64,000 nt of DNA, taken from contig BSBM01000600.1 in assembly GCA_027924585.1 (NCBI GenBank), positions 15,683,001 through 15,747,000 of the forward strand, given 5' to 3'. Origin of the DNA: Larix kaempferi (taxonomy: Eukaryota; Streptophyta; Pinopsida; Pinales; Pinaceae). A program made the position numbers and the translations under genes. This document shows positions 45,136-57,327 of this stretch, piece by piece. The notes beneath the pieces are model-generated. The model made no database searches. It was not told where the DNA came from and was given only the letters and a program-made list of their open reading frames with translations. The stretch's first letter is position 1; every line of letters begins with the position of its first letter.

Positions 45136-45654
45136 AATGCTACTAGCCTATGACATCATCCTTTCAACAAATGAGCCTACAAGTCCTGGAAGGGGGGGGG
45201 GCGTTGAGGGAGGAGCATCATTTTGGGGTTATATGGGGCATGACGTCCCCCCTTGGCTCACCACTTCATCCAATGAAGCATTTTCTCAGCTTATTTTAGC
45301 TTATTTTGACTATTTTTGTCTATATTGGGGTAAAATTCCTTAATTGTGCAGAATCTACCCTAAAAATATTATTATTTTATTGAGGACTTGTAGGCTCAAA
45401 ATTAAATATTTGAGGATGGAACAGTATAAATAGACATCCTCCTCTCATTGTAAAATCATAAGACAAGGGTTCTAATATGAAATTATTTATTTTTCTCCTA
45501 CTCTTTTGAGTCTCTTTGGTGATACTCTCATCTCTTGGGATGATCTTCTTTGCTTGATGGTGGATGGATGAATGATCGAGGGCTTCTTTCTTGCACATGC
45601 TATGGTTGATGCTAGACTTGTTGGGATAACACATGCACAAGTGTGACCTAAAGG

Positions 45655-46773
45655 TGTCTTCTTTGTTAATCTCTTGTTGAATGTTGGTGAATAATGTTAC
45701 TATGTGGATTGAATGGTAGTTTTATGCTGCATTTTCTTTGAATTAGGGCTTTTATCAATATTCTATCAACTTTGTATGAAGGAAACGTCTTGCATAAGGG
45801 TTTCCTATTGCTTTTGGGGCCTTGGACTTCTCTATTTTCCTTAGTTAGGCTCACCTACCGAACCCTATAGGTTGCTAGGTGATGCCCTAGCTTGCAAGTG
45901 CTAGAGGAACATCTTAAGAGAGGGACGTTAACCATGGATCTCTCAATTCCCTAGGGATTGAGATAAATTTCATATCCCCTTTCTTGTCATTTTTACTCTA
46001 TTTTTCAGCATTTATTGTATTATATTTGTGGCTGCAATTTTATGCATAAAAAGACTTAAAAATCTGAAAATTCCCAAAACCCTGAAAATTAGAAAATTCA
46101 TAACTACAAAAATAGTCGTGAGTTTGTAATTCAGCTTCTCCCTACAAATTCACCCTAGTGGATTTATTGACGGACCCTGAAGGGCGTCCTCATTTTATGT
46201 ATAAAAAACCCTAAAAAATTATACATTGTCAAAAAAAGTCCTACAAATTTACATAAATTCAAAAACCTAAAAATATTTGGAATTTGCTAAATCTGGTCCA
46301 CCCCTCAATTTCGCGCTAGGTAATTTATCCATAGATTTAGAAGGGCGTCCTCATCTTCAACCTACCTTGGGAAATGTGAAATCGTCATATATTCAAAACC
46401 CTAGGTAGCGTTTTGCATCTGAGGCCATCTATGACCTCGCTTTGACCTCCTTGTCTATCTCCTCCTGAGGGTGCACTTTTTTGAGCTGTCCCTTGGGTCG
46501 TGTGAAATTCATTGGGAAACATGAGATTGTGTTGCAAATCTTTGTGTCTATTGTGCTGGATAATTAGGTAGGTTGAATTAACTCCTCAGTAGATCTAGTA
46601 GTCTTCTTATCTCATTATTTTACTCCATATAAAAGCACTGATCTCTGTAATAAAGGTTGTAGAAAGTTATCCATTTGTTGGTGATTGCAGGTATCTTGAT
46701 AGGGCTCTCCCTTGGGTTTAGGAGTTACCCAAAGTAGTTGAAAGACTAAGCTGAGGTGACATTGGCTTTAGAT
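45655..46773. other. probable long-LTR tail
   Basis: Non-coding. It holds CTAGGGATTGAGATAAATTTC and two related AT-rich units near 46080-46400, each with GAAGGGCGTCCTCAT (46179 and 46344), similar in style to the repeat at the window start. The last eight bases, CTTTAGAT, are a target duplication of the following element. Confidence 0.4.
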
Positions 46774-47026
46774 CTAAGTTACCAGGATACAAATACGGAT
46801 TTGGATACAGATCCGGATCCGGATACAGATTCGCCAAATTTTTTGAAACCTAGGATCCAGATATGGCAGGGAAACAACAAGTATAAAAAAATTTAAAAAT
46901 ATTTATATAATAAATAAAAATATAAAGTGAAGAATCAAAACTATTCATGAAACACAAGAGTAGAACTATAAGTTATTGCCAAAGAAGAGAATTCATGTAC
47001 CATAACTGATAAATTGATGAGTTGTA

Positions 47027-48536
47027 TGTCGAAGATTGGTTGTCATTGATGTCAACTAAAGATGATGTCAAGTGTTTGACTGCCATCCAATGTCAAAGAG
47101 GATGTCAACTGATTCAGTCTGGGTCATTGATATCAACCAAAGTCAAAGTGGATACAACATTCCTACAGAAGCATGAAGAAGTATATGGAAACCACTTTGA
47201 AGTAGTATATGCGCAAGAAGAAGAAGATAATGAACATCAGAAGTATATGCACAAGTGGTGAAGGTGACAAATATGTATGCAACTTTGGAGTATATCTAAG
47301 AGTGCATTCTGTCTGAATATGTATATCAAGGATACAACACTCAAGCAACTTTGGAGTATATCTAAGAGTACATTCAGTTTGAAGATGTGACATGCAGGTC
47401 AAGCTTGAAGAAGCACATAAGAAAAGGTACATAAGAAGATACTTCATGAAGATCCAGTTCAAGAAGGAACACAAGTAATGTATCCTACATCATGTGGTCC
47501 TTGCGCAGAACTTAAGTCCACCAAGTCATACTCTCTCATGCTAGCAAATTGAAGGAGTTGGTTGGACAATGGTACATGTGCTCAAACAGCCAAGGAGTTG
47601 GTTGAACAAACGGTACAAGTGTGCAAGCAAGTCTGAGCATTGCTTGGTTAATGGTTGAAAGTGCGCAAGTAGTTATTGGTTGGACAATCCTGAAGCGCAC
47701 AAGCATAGCCAATAAGAAAATGCTTTCAGTAAGTGGAACGCACACAAGTTCCTAGAATGATACAACGGTTGAAGACTATCTATGAGCAAATTCCACAACG
47801 AATGGTACAGCAGGTGCGCAAGTCCCACAAGTGATGACAAAGTAGAAGTCAAAGTCCCACCAAGTAGAAATTGGAGAATGCGCAGAATCCACAGAGTATC
47901 AATACATCAAGGGTGCATCACCCATATGCAATGATGAGGCACGGGTCATAATCCCACCAAGTAGAAGCCAGAGAATGTGCAGATTACGCAAAGTATTGAT
48001 ATTATAAGGGCGCATTACCCACAAGGGTTGGTACAACAAAGGTCATGAACATATCAAGATGAAGTAGAAGATTGTGCACGTACAACAAGGCAATGGTACA
48101 TCAAGAGCGCAATGGTACATCACCAAGGTTTGTAGTCCCACTAAGTTGTGGACCTTGAAGGGGCTTGATACATCAGAGATGACACATCAATAGCGCAAAT
48201 GAAGACATGTGGCATATGCACAATCTGTGAAGTATGGAAGAGGGATTCCATGAGCAACTTGTGAACATACAATCCATAGAGAACATGTATAAATAGAGAT
48301 GCAAGTTGGTGAGTTGAAGTAAGCTTAGTACACAGTTTGGAAGTAAGCTTCAAGTAAGTTTCAGTTTGTTTTTCGGGGCATCAAAGGGTTCGTGGACAGA
48401 ACAAAATGTTTATTTACTGATGCATAACATAAGATAAAGATTAAGTAAAGGCTAAGCTGTTAAAGAAGGTAAAATCTGCTAATAATTGAACTAATACTGA
48501 TTCATCCCCCCTCTCATTATTAAATCAATTCCAACA
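47027..48536 (+). repeat. 5' LTR of Copia F
   Basis: It starts TGTCGAAGATTGG and ends AATTCCAACA. A TATA box (TATAAATAG) lies at 48288. The U3 is rich in GCGCAAG and ACAAGT words and in CCCAC(C/A)AAGTAGAA repeats. It parallels the 3' LTR throughout. Confidence 0.9.
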
Positions 48537-48538
48537 AT

Positions 48539-48550
48539 TGGTATCAGAGC
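48539..48550 (+). other. primer-binding site of Copia F
   Basis: TGGTATCAGAGC, two bases after the 5' LTR end. Confidence 0.85.
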
Positions 48551-48601
48551 GGGTGTCTTCAACAACAGATTAACATCTGGAAGATAGATCAGTGCGCAGT
48601 T

Positions 48602-49617
48602 ATGGGAAAGGAAGGTTCTCTAAGCGAAGCACCATGGTTACAGGAAGACGGTTGTTTAGACAATCTCTCTGTTGTAGAAGCACGAGATATTATCCGGACA
48701 CAAAGAAAGACGATAGAAGAAGTTAAGAAGATAGCAACCAAGACGTTAAACCTCCTGAAGAAGAAAGAAGCAGAATCCAAGGAATTGGTAATAGCTCTCA
48801 CCGGCCAACTGCAGGAGTTAAAGAGACCAGTCAAAATGCAAAGCTAAGGAACAAAAACTTGGAGACTAAAATGAAGAGGTCAGCTGCATATAATCAGAAG
48901 CTTGAAAATGAGATCACTCTCCTCAAGAAAGAATTGGAAAAGATCATGGAAGAAAAGGCCAAAGAAATTCTGCCATTAAAAAATCAACTACATAAAAAAT
49001 GTGATAACCAAGATCATCTTCAAGCAAGTCAACTAGAGGTTATCTCTCTCAAAGAATGAAACTTGGAGTATGAGAAACAACTTGATGAACAACGAACCAC
49101 ATTACAAACAAAAGAAGAAGAATCGAAAAGAATGCAAGATTGGGTCATGGTGTCAAAAAACTATGCTAGAAGCACAAAGGTATTGAATGAAATTCTCAGT
49201 AAGCAAAGATCTCCTCACAACAAAATTGGTATAGGTTTTGAGAATAATAGTGAAAAGGGTACAGAGAAAATTGCGCAAATAAAAAGCATGGACGTGTGCA
49301 AATTGGTTCATTGTTGGAAATGCACAATGTTTGGACATATTGGAAAGTATTGCTACAATGTAGCCTGTTACAAATGCAACAAAATTGGACACAAGGATAA
49401 GGACTGTGGAAAGTCAGGGAAGACTGTGAAATGTTGGATAAAGAAGACTGATAAAACTTCTGAATCAAACAACAGAAACAACACCATTGAAGGTCAAAGA
49501 AAAGATCACTGTCGTGAAATGGTTTGGAAGAAGAAAAGTGTGAATATTGACACTGCGCCAAACGAGCCTCTTAAAGAAAGAAAAGGGAGATGGGAGACAC
49601 ACCTGTCTCCACCCTAA
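48602..49617 (+). pseudogene. gag-like protein of Copia F (coiled coil, two CCHC knuckles)
   Basis: Three adjoining frames from ATG at 48602 give a glutamate- and lysine-rich coiled coil, then VLNEILSKQRSPHNKIGIGF, a block typical of the C-terminal part of SIRE-type gag proteins, then two knuckles, CWKCTMFGHIGKYC and CYKCNKIGHKDKDC. The usual gag N-terminal core (as in elements B, C and E) is absent, so this protein is shorter than the family norm. One frameshift near 48846 and one stop near 49057 break it. Confidence 0.75.
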
Positions 49618-49977
49618 CATGAAACTGATGACTGTCAGTTGAACCCATCGCAGTAAGGCACATGCACGACATTGTAAACTGCGACAATGGGGAGGAACAT
49701 TAATGAGTTAATGGGGCAGCGACACGAACGACATTAATTACACAAACGACAACAATATTAATGATAGGAAGGGATTAAATGGATCTTGACAAAAGATAAA
49801 GTCAAATTGACCCTTTTCGGTTTTCATAATAAAACCAAATCCTGACAAATCCACAAAGAACGAAAATCATTAATGAAGGTGATTATAAATCAAGAAGATA
49901 CTCAGTCCAAACCATTGTGTCTATTCAGAACAAGGACTATTGTTTTGCAGTGATTACCGAAGTCAAAGTTGAAGATC
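49618..49977. other. spacer between the two ORFs of Copia F
   Basis: AC- and GA-rich sequence with CGACA and AACGACA words repeated near 49660-49750. No protease motif is found here, where it would be expected in a complete Copia element. Confidence 0.45.
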
Positions 49978-52900
49978 ATGGCACCCATAAGCAAATGCAG
50001 GACCAAGAACCCATTCGTGAGAAAGCTGAAGGACTGTGAGAAGACTGAAACACCCAAACGTGACTATATTTCAGCCCGGAAACCTGACACGCAGAATGTA
50101 GCTCTACCGGAAGCAGAAGACACTCAGCTGTAGGATCGAATGAAAACTGAAGGTGTTCTTGTTGAAGGAAACCTACATGGCCTATTACATCAGTTCACTT
50201 TTGCGGATCATGATGTTACTGATGAAGAAAACTTTCCAGGGTTAGCTATGGACAAGTATATGGACAAGAAGGAAAGCTCAGATCCCAGGATTTCGACTGT
50301 GATGGTATGGTACTCAAAGAATGGGCTTACGAACTTTAAAAAACTGGAGTACTAAATTAAATCTACTGGAAATACCTCATTTTGGCAGATCCTCACTAGT
50401 AAAGATGTGCGTCAAGCTGCTGCTATCACAAGTACATGATGGGTACCTATGGCTAAATAAACCTATTCCAATCAATGTCAAAGTTATAGAAGAAATTACG
50501 GGATTGCCTTCAGTTGGAGAGGACATAAGCCCTCTAATGAGTAGAAGTCAAGAAAAGGCCGTGGGAAAGAAGATGGCTGAAAAATATGGAACCCAACGAG
50601 CAAGCAGAGGATTCTCAGTCGCACAAATAAAAGATGAAGCAGTAAGGTTTACTGCCCAGCTATTGGCTTATAAGTTATTTTGGAAAAGTCGTCAGGATCA
50701 AGTCTCAACAACAATCATTGCAGCCGCAGAAAAATGTGTCAAAGGTGTCCAGATGAACTGGTCAACTTTCTTATTGAATGAGTTTCTTGAAGACTGTTTG
50801 GAAGCGCAAGAAAAAGGTAGCCCTTTTCACTATGCCTGGTTATTAATTTGTATTGCTTTCACCAGTTGGAAGGAACCTGAAGGAAGTCAATTCTTTGATG
50901 GAAATAGAAAACCCTTTCAAGCTGCAAGGTTTGCGAATATGTGGGTTTCCGAAGATAAGGAAAGGCAAAAAGAAAACAATATCAATTTCTTCTTATACTC
51001 AGACGAAATCAGGTTCTTCCTGAAGAATTCTCCACGAATTTCTCGTCATATTGTTGAAAATTACAAAGGAATCACACACACCAAGTTTGAAATGCATCAC
51101 ACCTATGTATAGGCAAAAAGGGACCCTAGAAAACAATGGTGGTCCACTAGATTCATCCACAGTGAAGAAGATGTTGCAAAAATTATTCAATATTGAGATG
51201 TAGAATGGAGGGTTCCATTAACTAAAGAAGAAGCAGCAGCGCAATAGAAACGGTCAACCGAAACGACAAAAAAGACAAATAACTCAGAAATGCCTACCAA
51301 GCCGGTACTACAGAATGTGCAAACCAAGAAGAGAAATGAGATGGTTCAAGGTGAAGGTTCCACAAAGAAGAAAGCAAAAGTATCTGAACCTGATTTGGAC
51401 GAACCACTGACAATAGAAGACCTTGAACGAATAAGCATATAAATCATAAATGTGATTAAAGAGGCAATAGAAAATATCAGCATAAAGGACGAGATTGAAA
51501 ATCTCGCTACACAACAAAGGGAAACACTGACGAAGATTGATGAACAATCTAGAATATTAAATCAACTGGTAAAGAAAAGTTGGGGAGAACAGAAAATGAT
51601 TGAGTCAACTCGAGGAAGTCTGACATCTCTTCACACCAAGTCTCTAAAGGGGGTAGCACTACATCAAAGAGTGAAGATCTCATTTATAACAATGACATTT
51701 CCTACTCAAATGCAGAATGAGGTAAGTCATGTAGAATTATTTTTATCACAACTAACTTCAGATGAATGACATGAACTACATATGTCTGTTGCACAAGAAA
51801 GCATAAGAAGACATGAAGCAAATGCTGAAAATTTAAATACATGTCAAAAGGAGAAGAATGCCCTACAGGAAGACTGTCTGCAGCTGAGGACTGAAAAGGA
51901 GTTAACTGCACAAAAGTGCAATTAGAAGAGGAAGCAGAGGAAGCAGTGGCACAAGGTAGTTTGCTAAAACACAAACTGGAAAAGGCACAACAGGATGCCT
52001 GTAGTTTACAGAAGGCAGTAGGGAAGTATACAACATACTTCCAGAAACTCACAAGAATAAAGACGTCTCGTTAGAAAGAAAGCTAATGATGATAGGAGAT
52101 GTCATTCAGGAATTACAAAACAAAGTTAAGAGTCAACCATTAGAAGTACCTCTAGAAATGGAATAAAAAAGGATAAAAACTGCAATGGAAGGTCTCAAAA
52201 CTATGGTAAAAAGATGCACGGAACTACATGAAGAAAGTGATCAATTATGGACAAATTTGGTTGAGGATGAACAACTGAAAGAAGTAAATGAGAAGCTATA
52301 AACAACACAAGACCTAGAGCGGAAAATTCTCAACAATATGACCAGTCTTCCAACAACAGAATTAACAAGTAAAATGGGAGACTGCAATAAGCTGTAACAA
52401 GAAGCGAACAAGTTGCGTGAGGAACAACGAAAGATTATTGAAAGACTTGGACCTTTACAGGAGGATGCCTTCAGCATCACAGAATCCTGTTCTCTATTGC
52501 AACATGAAATTAAGGAGGCAATCGATGATTGTTGTGAAACATTGAAGTCAATCCACCATGAAAAGGCAGAAATTGCTATTGTGGAAAAAGAAGAAGAATT
52601 AAAAGAAAAAGTTGTAGCCACAACAACAAACCTACAAAAGATTAAATCAATTATACAGGATGTCAGGAACATAAAAGCAGCGAAGCATGACGACAGGGGG
52701 AGCTATCCCAAGAAACAGTAAGGATGAGGCCAGCGCAAAACATAAAGAAAGAATCCACCCTGTGCAAGATTTGGACCTCTTTGCCATTGATGTCAAAGGG
52801 GGAGAAGTGCATGAAGAGGCTGAACATAGAAGTGATGCATGAAGTCAGCAGGACAACACAACAAGAGGAAGAAGTGCAGACATCTAAGGAACAACATGAA

Positions 52901-53029
52901 ATTACAACAGACGTGAAAGAGCGTGAAGAAGACAGAACATATGATCTGCACAGATACAATAGGATGCATCATGATTCATGTAGAGATAGCATAAGTATTG
53001 ACAGAGAACACAGTAGCCAAAAGCCCTAA
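49978..53029 (+). pseudogene. large cargo ORF of Copia F: transposon-type domain, basic motif, coiled coil
   Basis: From ATG at 49978 the reading runs in several frames (breaks near 50132 and 50340, stops near 51111, 51196, 51247, 51441 and many after 51770). The best part (50321-51112) reads DGYLWLNKPIPINVKVIEE, ITGLPSVGED, then a long helical domain with FTAQLLAYKLFW and WSTFLLNEFLEDC. A TKKKAKV basic motif follows near 51365, then long coiled-coil stretches (51452-51769, 52413-52721). The plan matches the antisense ORF at 13061-16335. No enzyme motif is seen. It occupies the place of pol, and its function is unknown. Confidence 0.6.
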
Positions 53030-53118
53030 GAACTCAGGTGGAGCACTGCAACCAAGCATAGATGAAGCATATAGCTCAAAGAAGATCAAGTACAGCTTCA
53101 TAAGGTGTTGACATCAAT

Positions 53119-53133
53119 GCCAAAGGGGGAGAT
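53119..53133 (+). other. polypurine tract of Copia F
   Basis: GCCAAAGGGGGAGAT directly precedes the 3' LTR; it matches the purine tract consensus of SIRE-type Copia. Confidence 0.8.
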
Positions 53134-54019
53134 TATTGAGCATTGGTTGTCATTGATGTCAACTAAAGATGATGTCAAGTGTTTGACTGCCATCCAATGT
53201 CAAAGAGGATGTCAATTGATTTAGTCTGAGTCATTGATATCAGCCAAAGTCAAAGTGGATACAACATTCCTACAGAAGTATGAAGAAGTATATGGAAGCC
53301 ACTTTGAAGTAGTATATGCACAAGAAGAAGAAGATAATGAACATCAGAAGTATATGCGCAAGTGGTGAAGGTGATAGATATGTATGCAACTTTGGAGTAT
53401 ATCTAAGAGTGCATTCTGTCTGAAGGTGTATATCGAGGATACAACACTCAAGCAACTTTGGAGTATATCTAAGAGTACATTCAGTTTGAAGATGTGACAT
53501 GCAGGTCAAGCTTGAAGAAGCACATAAGAAGATACATGAAGATCCAGTTCAAGAAGGAACACAAGTAATGGATCCTACATCATGTGGTCCTTGCGCAGAA
53601 CTTAAGTCCACCAAGTCATACTCTCTCATGCTAGCAAATTGAAGGAGTTGGTTGGACAATGGTACATGTGCTCGAACAACCAAGGAGTTGGTTGAACAAA
53701 CGGTACAAGTGTGCAAGCAAGCTTGAGCATTGCTTGGGTAATGGTTGGAAGTGTGCAAGTAGTTATTGGTTGGACAATCCTGAAAGTGCACAAGAACAAC
53801 CAATAAGAAAATGCTTTCAGTAAGTGGAATGCGCACAAGTTCTTAGAATGATACAATGGTTGAATACTATCTATGAGAAAATTCCACAGCCGATGGTACA
53901 ATAGGTGCGCAAGTCCCACAAGTGATGACAAAGCAAAAGTCAAAGTCCCACCAAGTAGAAATTGGAGAATGCGCAGAATCCACAGAGTATCAATACATCA
54001 AGGGCACATCACCCATATG

Positions 54020-57000
54020 CTAAGTCACCTGACACGGGGACACGGGACACGGGACACGAAAATACGAGAGTCCGACACGGACACGGTGACCCCCGGAATC
54101 AGGACACGTTTTATATACATATATATTTTTAAAAAAAATATATTAAAATTTAAAAATATAGACATATAGATCCAAAAATCTTTAGAAACTGGAACATTTA
54201 CAAATATTCAATAGAAATTAGAATAAAAACACATTAATGATTACACATTGTCATTCACAAATCACGATTCACAACACATTTGTCATTCACAAATCACAAT
54301 GAGACACATAGATGCATGTCGGAACAATATTTCTCATTAAGTCATCAAAATCAAAATGTATACATATATGTCGGAATGCCACTGGGCACTGGCAAATGCC
54401 AAATAGACTAATAGTAAATACAAAAAGGGGTGGATCAAGATGGGAGAATCCCATATGTCAATAGTCCTCCTCCATGCCTGAATCAACATACTCATCACTA
54501 GCACTGCCTTGATCCTCATCCTCCTCCCCCTCCTCCTCCTCTCTGCCCATCTGACGATCTGCACCTGCTATTGTGGAGGATGACCCCTCTATACGATCAC
54601 TATCATCAAAAGTGACGGCTCTAGCACTGGATCATTAAGATCCATGTTGGTTAATGCCATCTCAGTACTGTTGTCCAAACCCATATCATCAGGAAAGACA
54701 TCCCATATCTTTGTCTTTCCCTTCACCCACTCCTCCCTCTTCCTGTAAATAAGACGAAGGTTGGAGTGCACATACACCATCGACTCTGCCCTGGATTGCT
54801 CAGGCCTGCTCTTCATCACATTGTACAAGTTCCCATATGTGCTCCAATTCCTCTCACAACAAGAGGTTAATGTAACTTGAGAGATGACCCTCAAGGCTAA
54901 CTTCTGTAGAATAGGGGATGTTGCCCCATGAGTTGCCCACCAAGCATAGGGTTTCTTAACCCCCCTGTCTCTAAGCACATCATAGCCTCCAAATCTCCCA
55001 GTGCCAGTGGAAAAATCTACAAAGCCCTCCTCCGCCTCGTCAAGCAGGTCTCTATCCTGAAATAGCCGTCTAAGTGCTATCTTCCTCCCATGTGCAATCT
55101 CTGCATCCATGTGAGGAGGGACTTTGTGTGAGGGCCCTGATCCACCAGTGAGCCACTCCTGAGTGTAGAACTTGGGGTTCAAGGAGTGGGCCAAGCAATG
55201 CAATGGTGTGCAATTCTTATCCCACATGGAGATAAGAATATCCCGAATCATGGTCCATAAGTTCTCTGCCGATGTCCCATACTCGAGACACTCATTCTCC
55301 ATGACAATGGACCTCATGGACTCAATCATGGAATCCCACCCCTCATAAACATTTGCTAGGATGGGCTAATCTGTGTCTGCAAACCGCAACAAAGAAATGA
55401 TTGGCTCCATGATCTTAATGCTAAGATCTACCGTGTCCCACCAACCATCATCTAATACTGTGTCCTTCACCTTTTGTGAAGCAGTTTGATCCGTCTTTCT
55501 CCAAAAAGCCCAAAACTCTGAAATCACCGTGGACCCAAGAGCGGTTTTGACCTCCCTCAACCTCTTGAGCATGATGAATGAGGAAGCAAACCGAGTATCT
55601 GCAATCTTCATCAATGAAAGTTGTGTGTACTCTTTGTAGATGGTGAGGGCATTTGTGTGGTTTTGTACAAAGTTATGGATATGGCGTGCATTCTCAATAA
55701 GGTTGCCAATCCATGTCACATCTGAAGCAATGGATTTTAGTGCTAAATTCAAGGAATGGACAATGCAAGGTGTCAAAAACCTGTAAGAGTAATAAAAACA
55801 TGTATCAATGACTCTACAACACTAACATTGCAATGACCAAATTCAAACAATGAGCAAATTAGAAAAGAAAGGTGTCCAAAATGAACATACCTGTGGATAT
55901 TTAGCTTCCACAATCATGCCAGCAGCCTTGCAAACAGGTGCATTGTCTGTGATGATTTGTACACACGAATCAACACCTACTTCTTCAATGGTTTTGATGA
56001 ATAAATCACCCATATATTGTGCATCCTTGTATTTCCCAAGAGCATCCACTGCTTTCAAGAACAACGGTCCATTTTGGGAAGATACCATGAAATTGATGAG
56101 TGGATAGCGTGCTGGATCTGTCCATCCATCATAAACAATACTCACACCGCATGAGGGCCATGTTATTCTAATTGGCTCAAGGATTTTATCTACCTCCTTC
56201 TTTGCTTTAACCAACAATGTGGTTCTAAGCTTCTCTGAACCAGGAGGCACATAACCACTTGGAGCTCGTTCCAAGATACTTCGAACCGTCTCAAAATACA
56301 ATGGTGATCGTGCAACATTGAATGAGATGAGGTTGAGGTAGAAGAAAAATGCAATGGTAAGGTCTACCTCTTCTTGCGCCTCTTGTTGGAAAATCCTATC
56401 CATTGGACCACTTGTAGATTGCCTCTTTCTTGTTTGATAAGTATCCCCACTCCCATCAATGCTAGGTGGAAATGGAGGCTTGGTGCTAGAGGACTTCCTC
56501 AAAACTGGAAGAGGATCATCCTCTTTTTTCTTGCTTGCTGCTGCCACCTTCCCTAAGCCAACATGATCCTCTCTTTCCATATCCCTCCTTTGGTTAACAC
56601 TTACCGCTTTGCATGAAGAAATCCCACAAGAAGGAAGGGCCAACAAATGGCCCTTAACCCGGAAATATGTGCTCTTGAACTCATTCTTGCAATAATTGCA
56701 TCTCCAAGACACATTGCCTCCCCCACCAAGCTTTGTCCTGGGCCCATCTTTCCTTGTCACATACTTCCACAAAGGGTATTTTTTTTCTTGGGCTTGTTGT
56801 CTTGCTAAAACAGGGTTAAATGGAGCCATAGCATGAGCTCCACTGGCAACAGATGGAGCACTTGATGGAGGAGGAGAACCGCTTGTGCTTGGTGGAATAG
56901 GAGGGAATAGGCTTGTTGTCTTGCTAGATGGGCACTAGATGGTGCATTTCTCCCTTTCATTTGCCGCTTAGCTCCTGCCCTAGCTGATTGAGACATTCCT

Positions 57001-57327
57001 TTTCTTGTGTGATGGTTGAGCTTGCAATCCTCTCCACAAATCCACCGCAATGCACTTGGAATCGCTTGGATGCAATTGATAGCCTTCAAATCTCCTTCAA
57101 ATCTCCTTCACCTGCACATACAACTCACTCTCAACCAACTCCTTCCTTGCAAATGATAAAAAGAAACCCAAAATTTTGTTTTAAAGCAATCCCGACCACA
57201 CTTTTCCGCGCTTTAAGTGTCCTGTTTTCGAGACTCGTGTCCGACAGTCGGGGACACGATGTCAAATCGTGTCCGATTCGATCCCCACGGGACACGGGAG
57301 GGCTTTAGGATGAATCCGGTTTCTTAG
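54020..57327 (-). mobile_element. hAT transposon with GGGACACG subterminal repeats
   Basis: It starts CTAAGTCACCTGAC and ends CCGGTTTCTTAG. The target duplication CCCATATG is perfect (54012-54019 and 57328-57335). Both ends carry clusters of GGGACACG or CGTGTCCC words (for example 54033-54060 and 57230-57300). It encodes a transposase on the minus strand. At 3.3 kb it is of the usual size for an autonomous hAT element. Confidence 0.9.
54458..56996 (-). pseudogene. hAT transposase (nearly intact)
   Basis: Probable start at MSQSARAGAKRQMK (56996); an indel lies before APFNPVLARQQ (56829 on). A BED zinc finger follows (W42, C44, C47, H61, C73 counted from 56829). The catalytic core has CGVSIVYDGWTDPARYP and IITDNAPVCKAAG (DUF659-like). 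A minus-strand intron with donor CAG/GTATGT (about 55891) and acceptor TTACAG (about 55783) splits the gene. The second exon gives TPCIVHSLNLALK after a 2-base deletion, then DTRFASSF. A stop lies near 55363. The C-terminal dimerisation block has AWWATHGATSPILQKLALR and CCERNWSTYGN. A last indel near 54610 leads to an acidic tail (REEEEEGEEDEDQ). It would cut and join the element's ends in the nucleus, but these four lesions inactivate it. Confidence 0.85.

Larger units (their letters stand above)
44611..45654 (+). repeat. 522-bp tandem duplication containing an LTR-type promoter
   Basis: TCTAATGCTACTAGCC occurs at 44611 and 45133, and the two units are nearly identical up to CACATGCACAAGTGT (45120 and about 45643). 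Each contains TATAAATAGAC (44902 and 45425) followed by CTCCTCTCATTGTAAAATCA, the same arrangement as in the giant LTRs (GCCTCTCATTGTAAAATCA at 26575). The region is therefore probably the U3-R part of a related long LTR with a doubled promoter. Confidence 0.85.

Noticed and set aside
54480-54545. Simple TCC/CTC repeat as a separate microsatellite
   Set aside because: On the minus strand it is in frame with the acidic C-terminal tail of the hAT transposase and is better read as coding.
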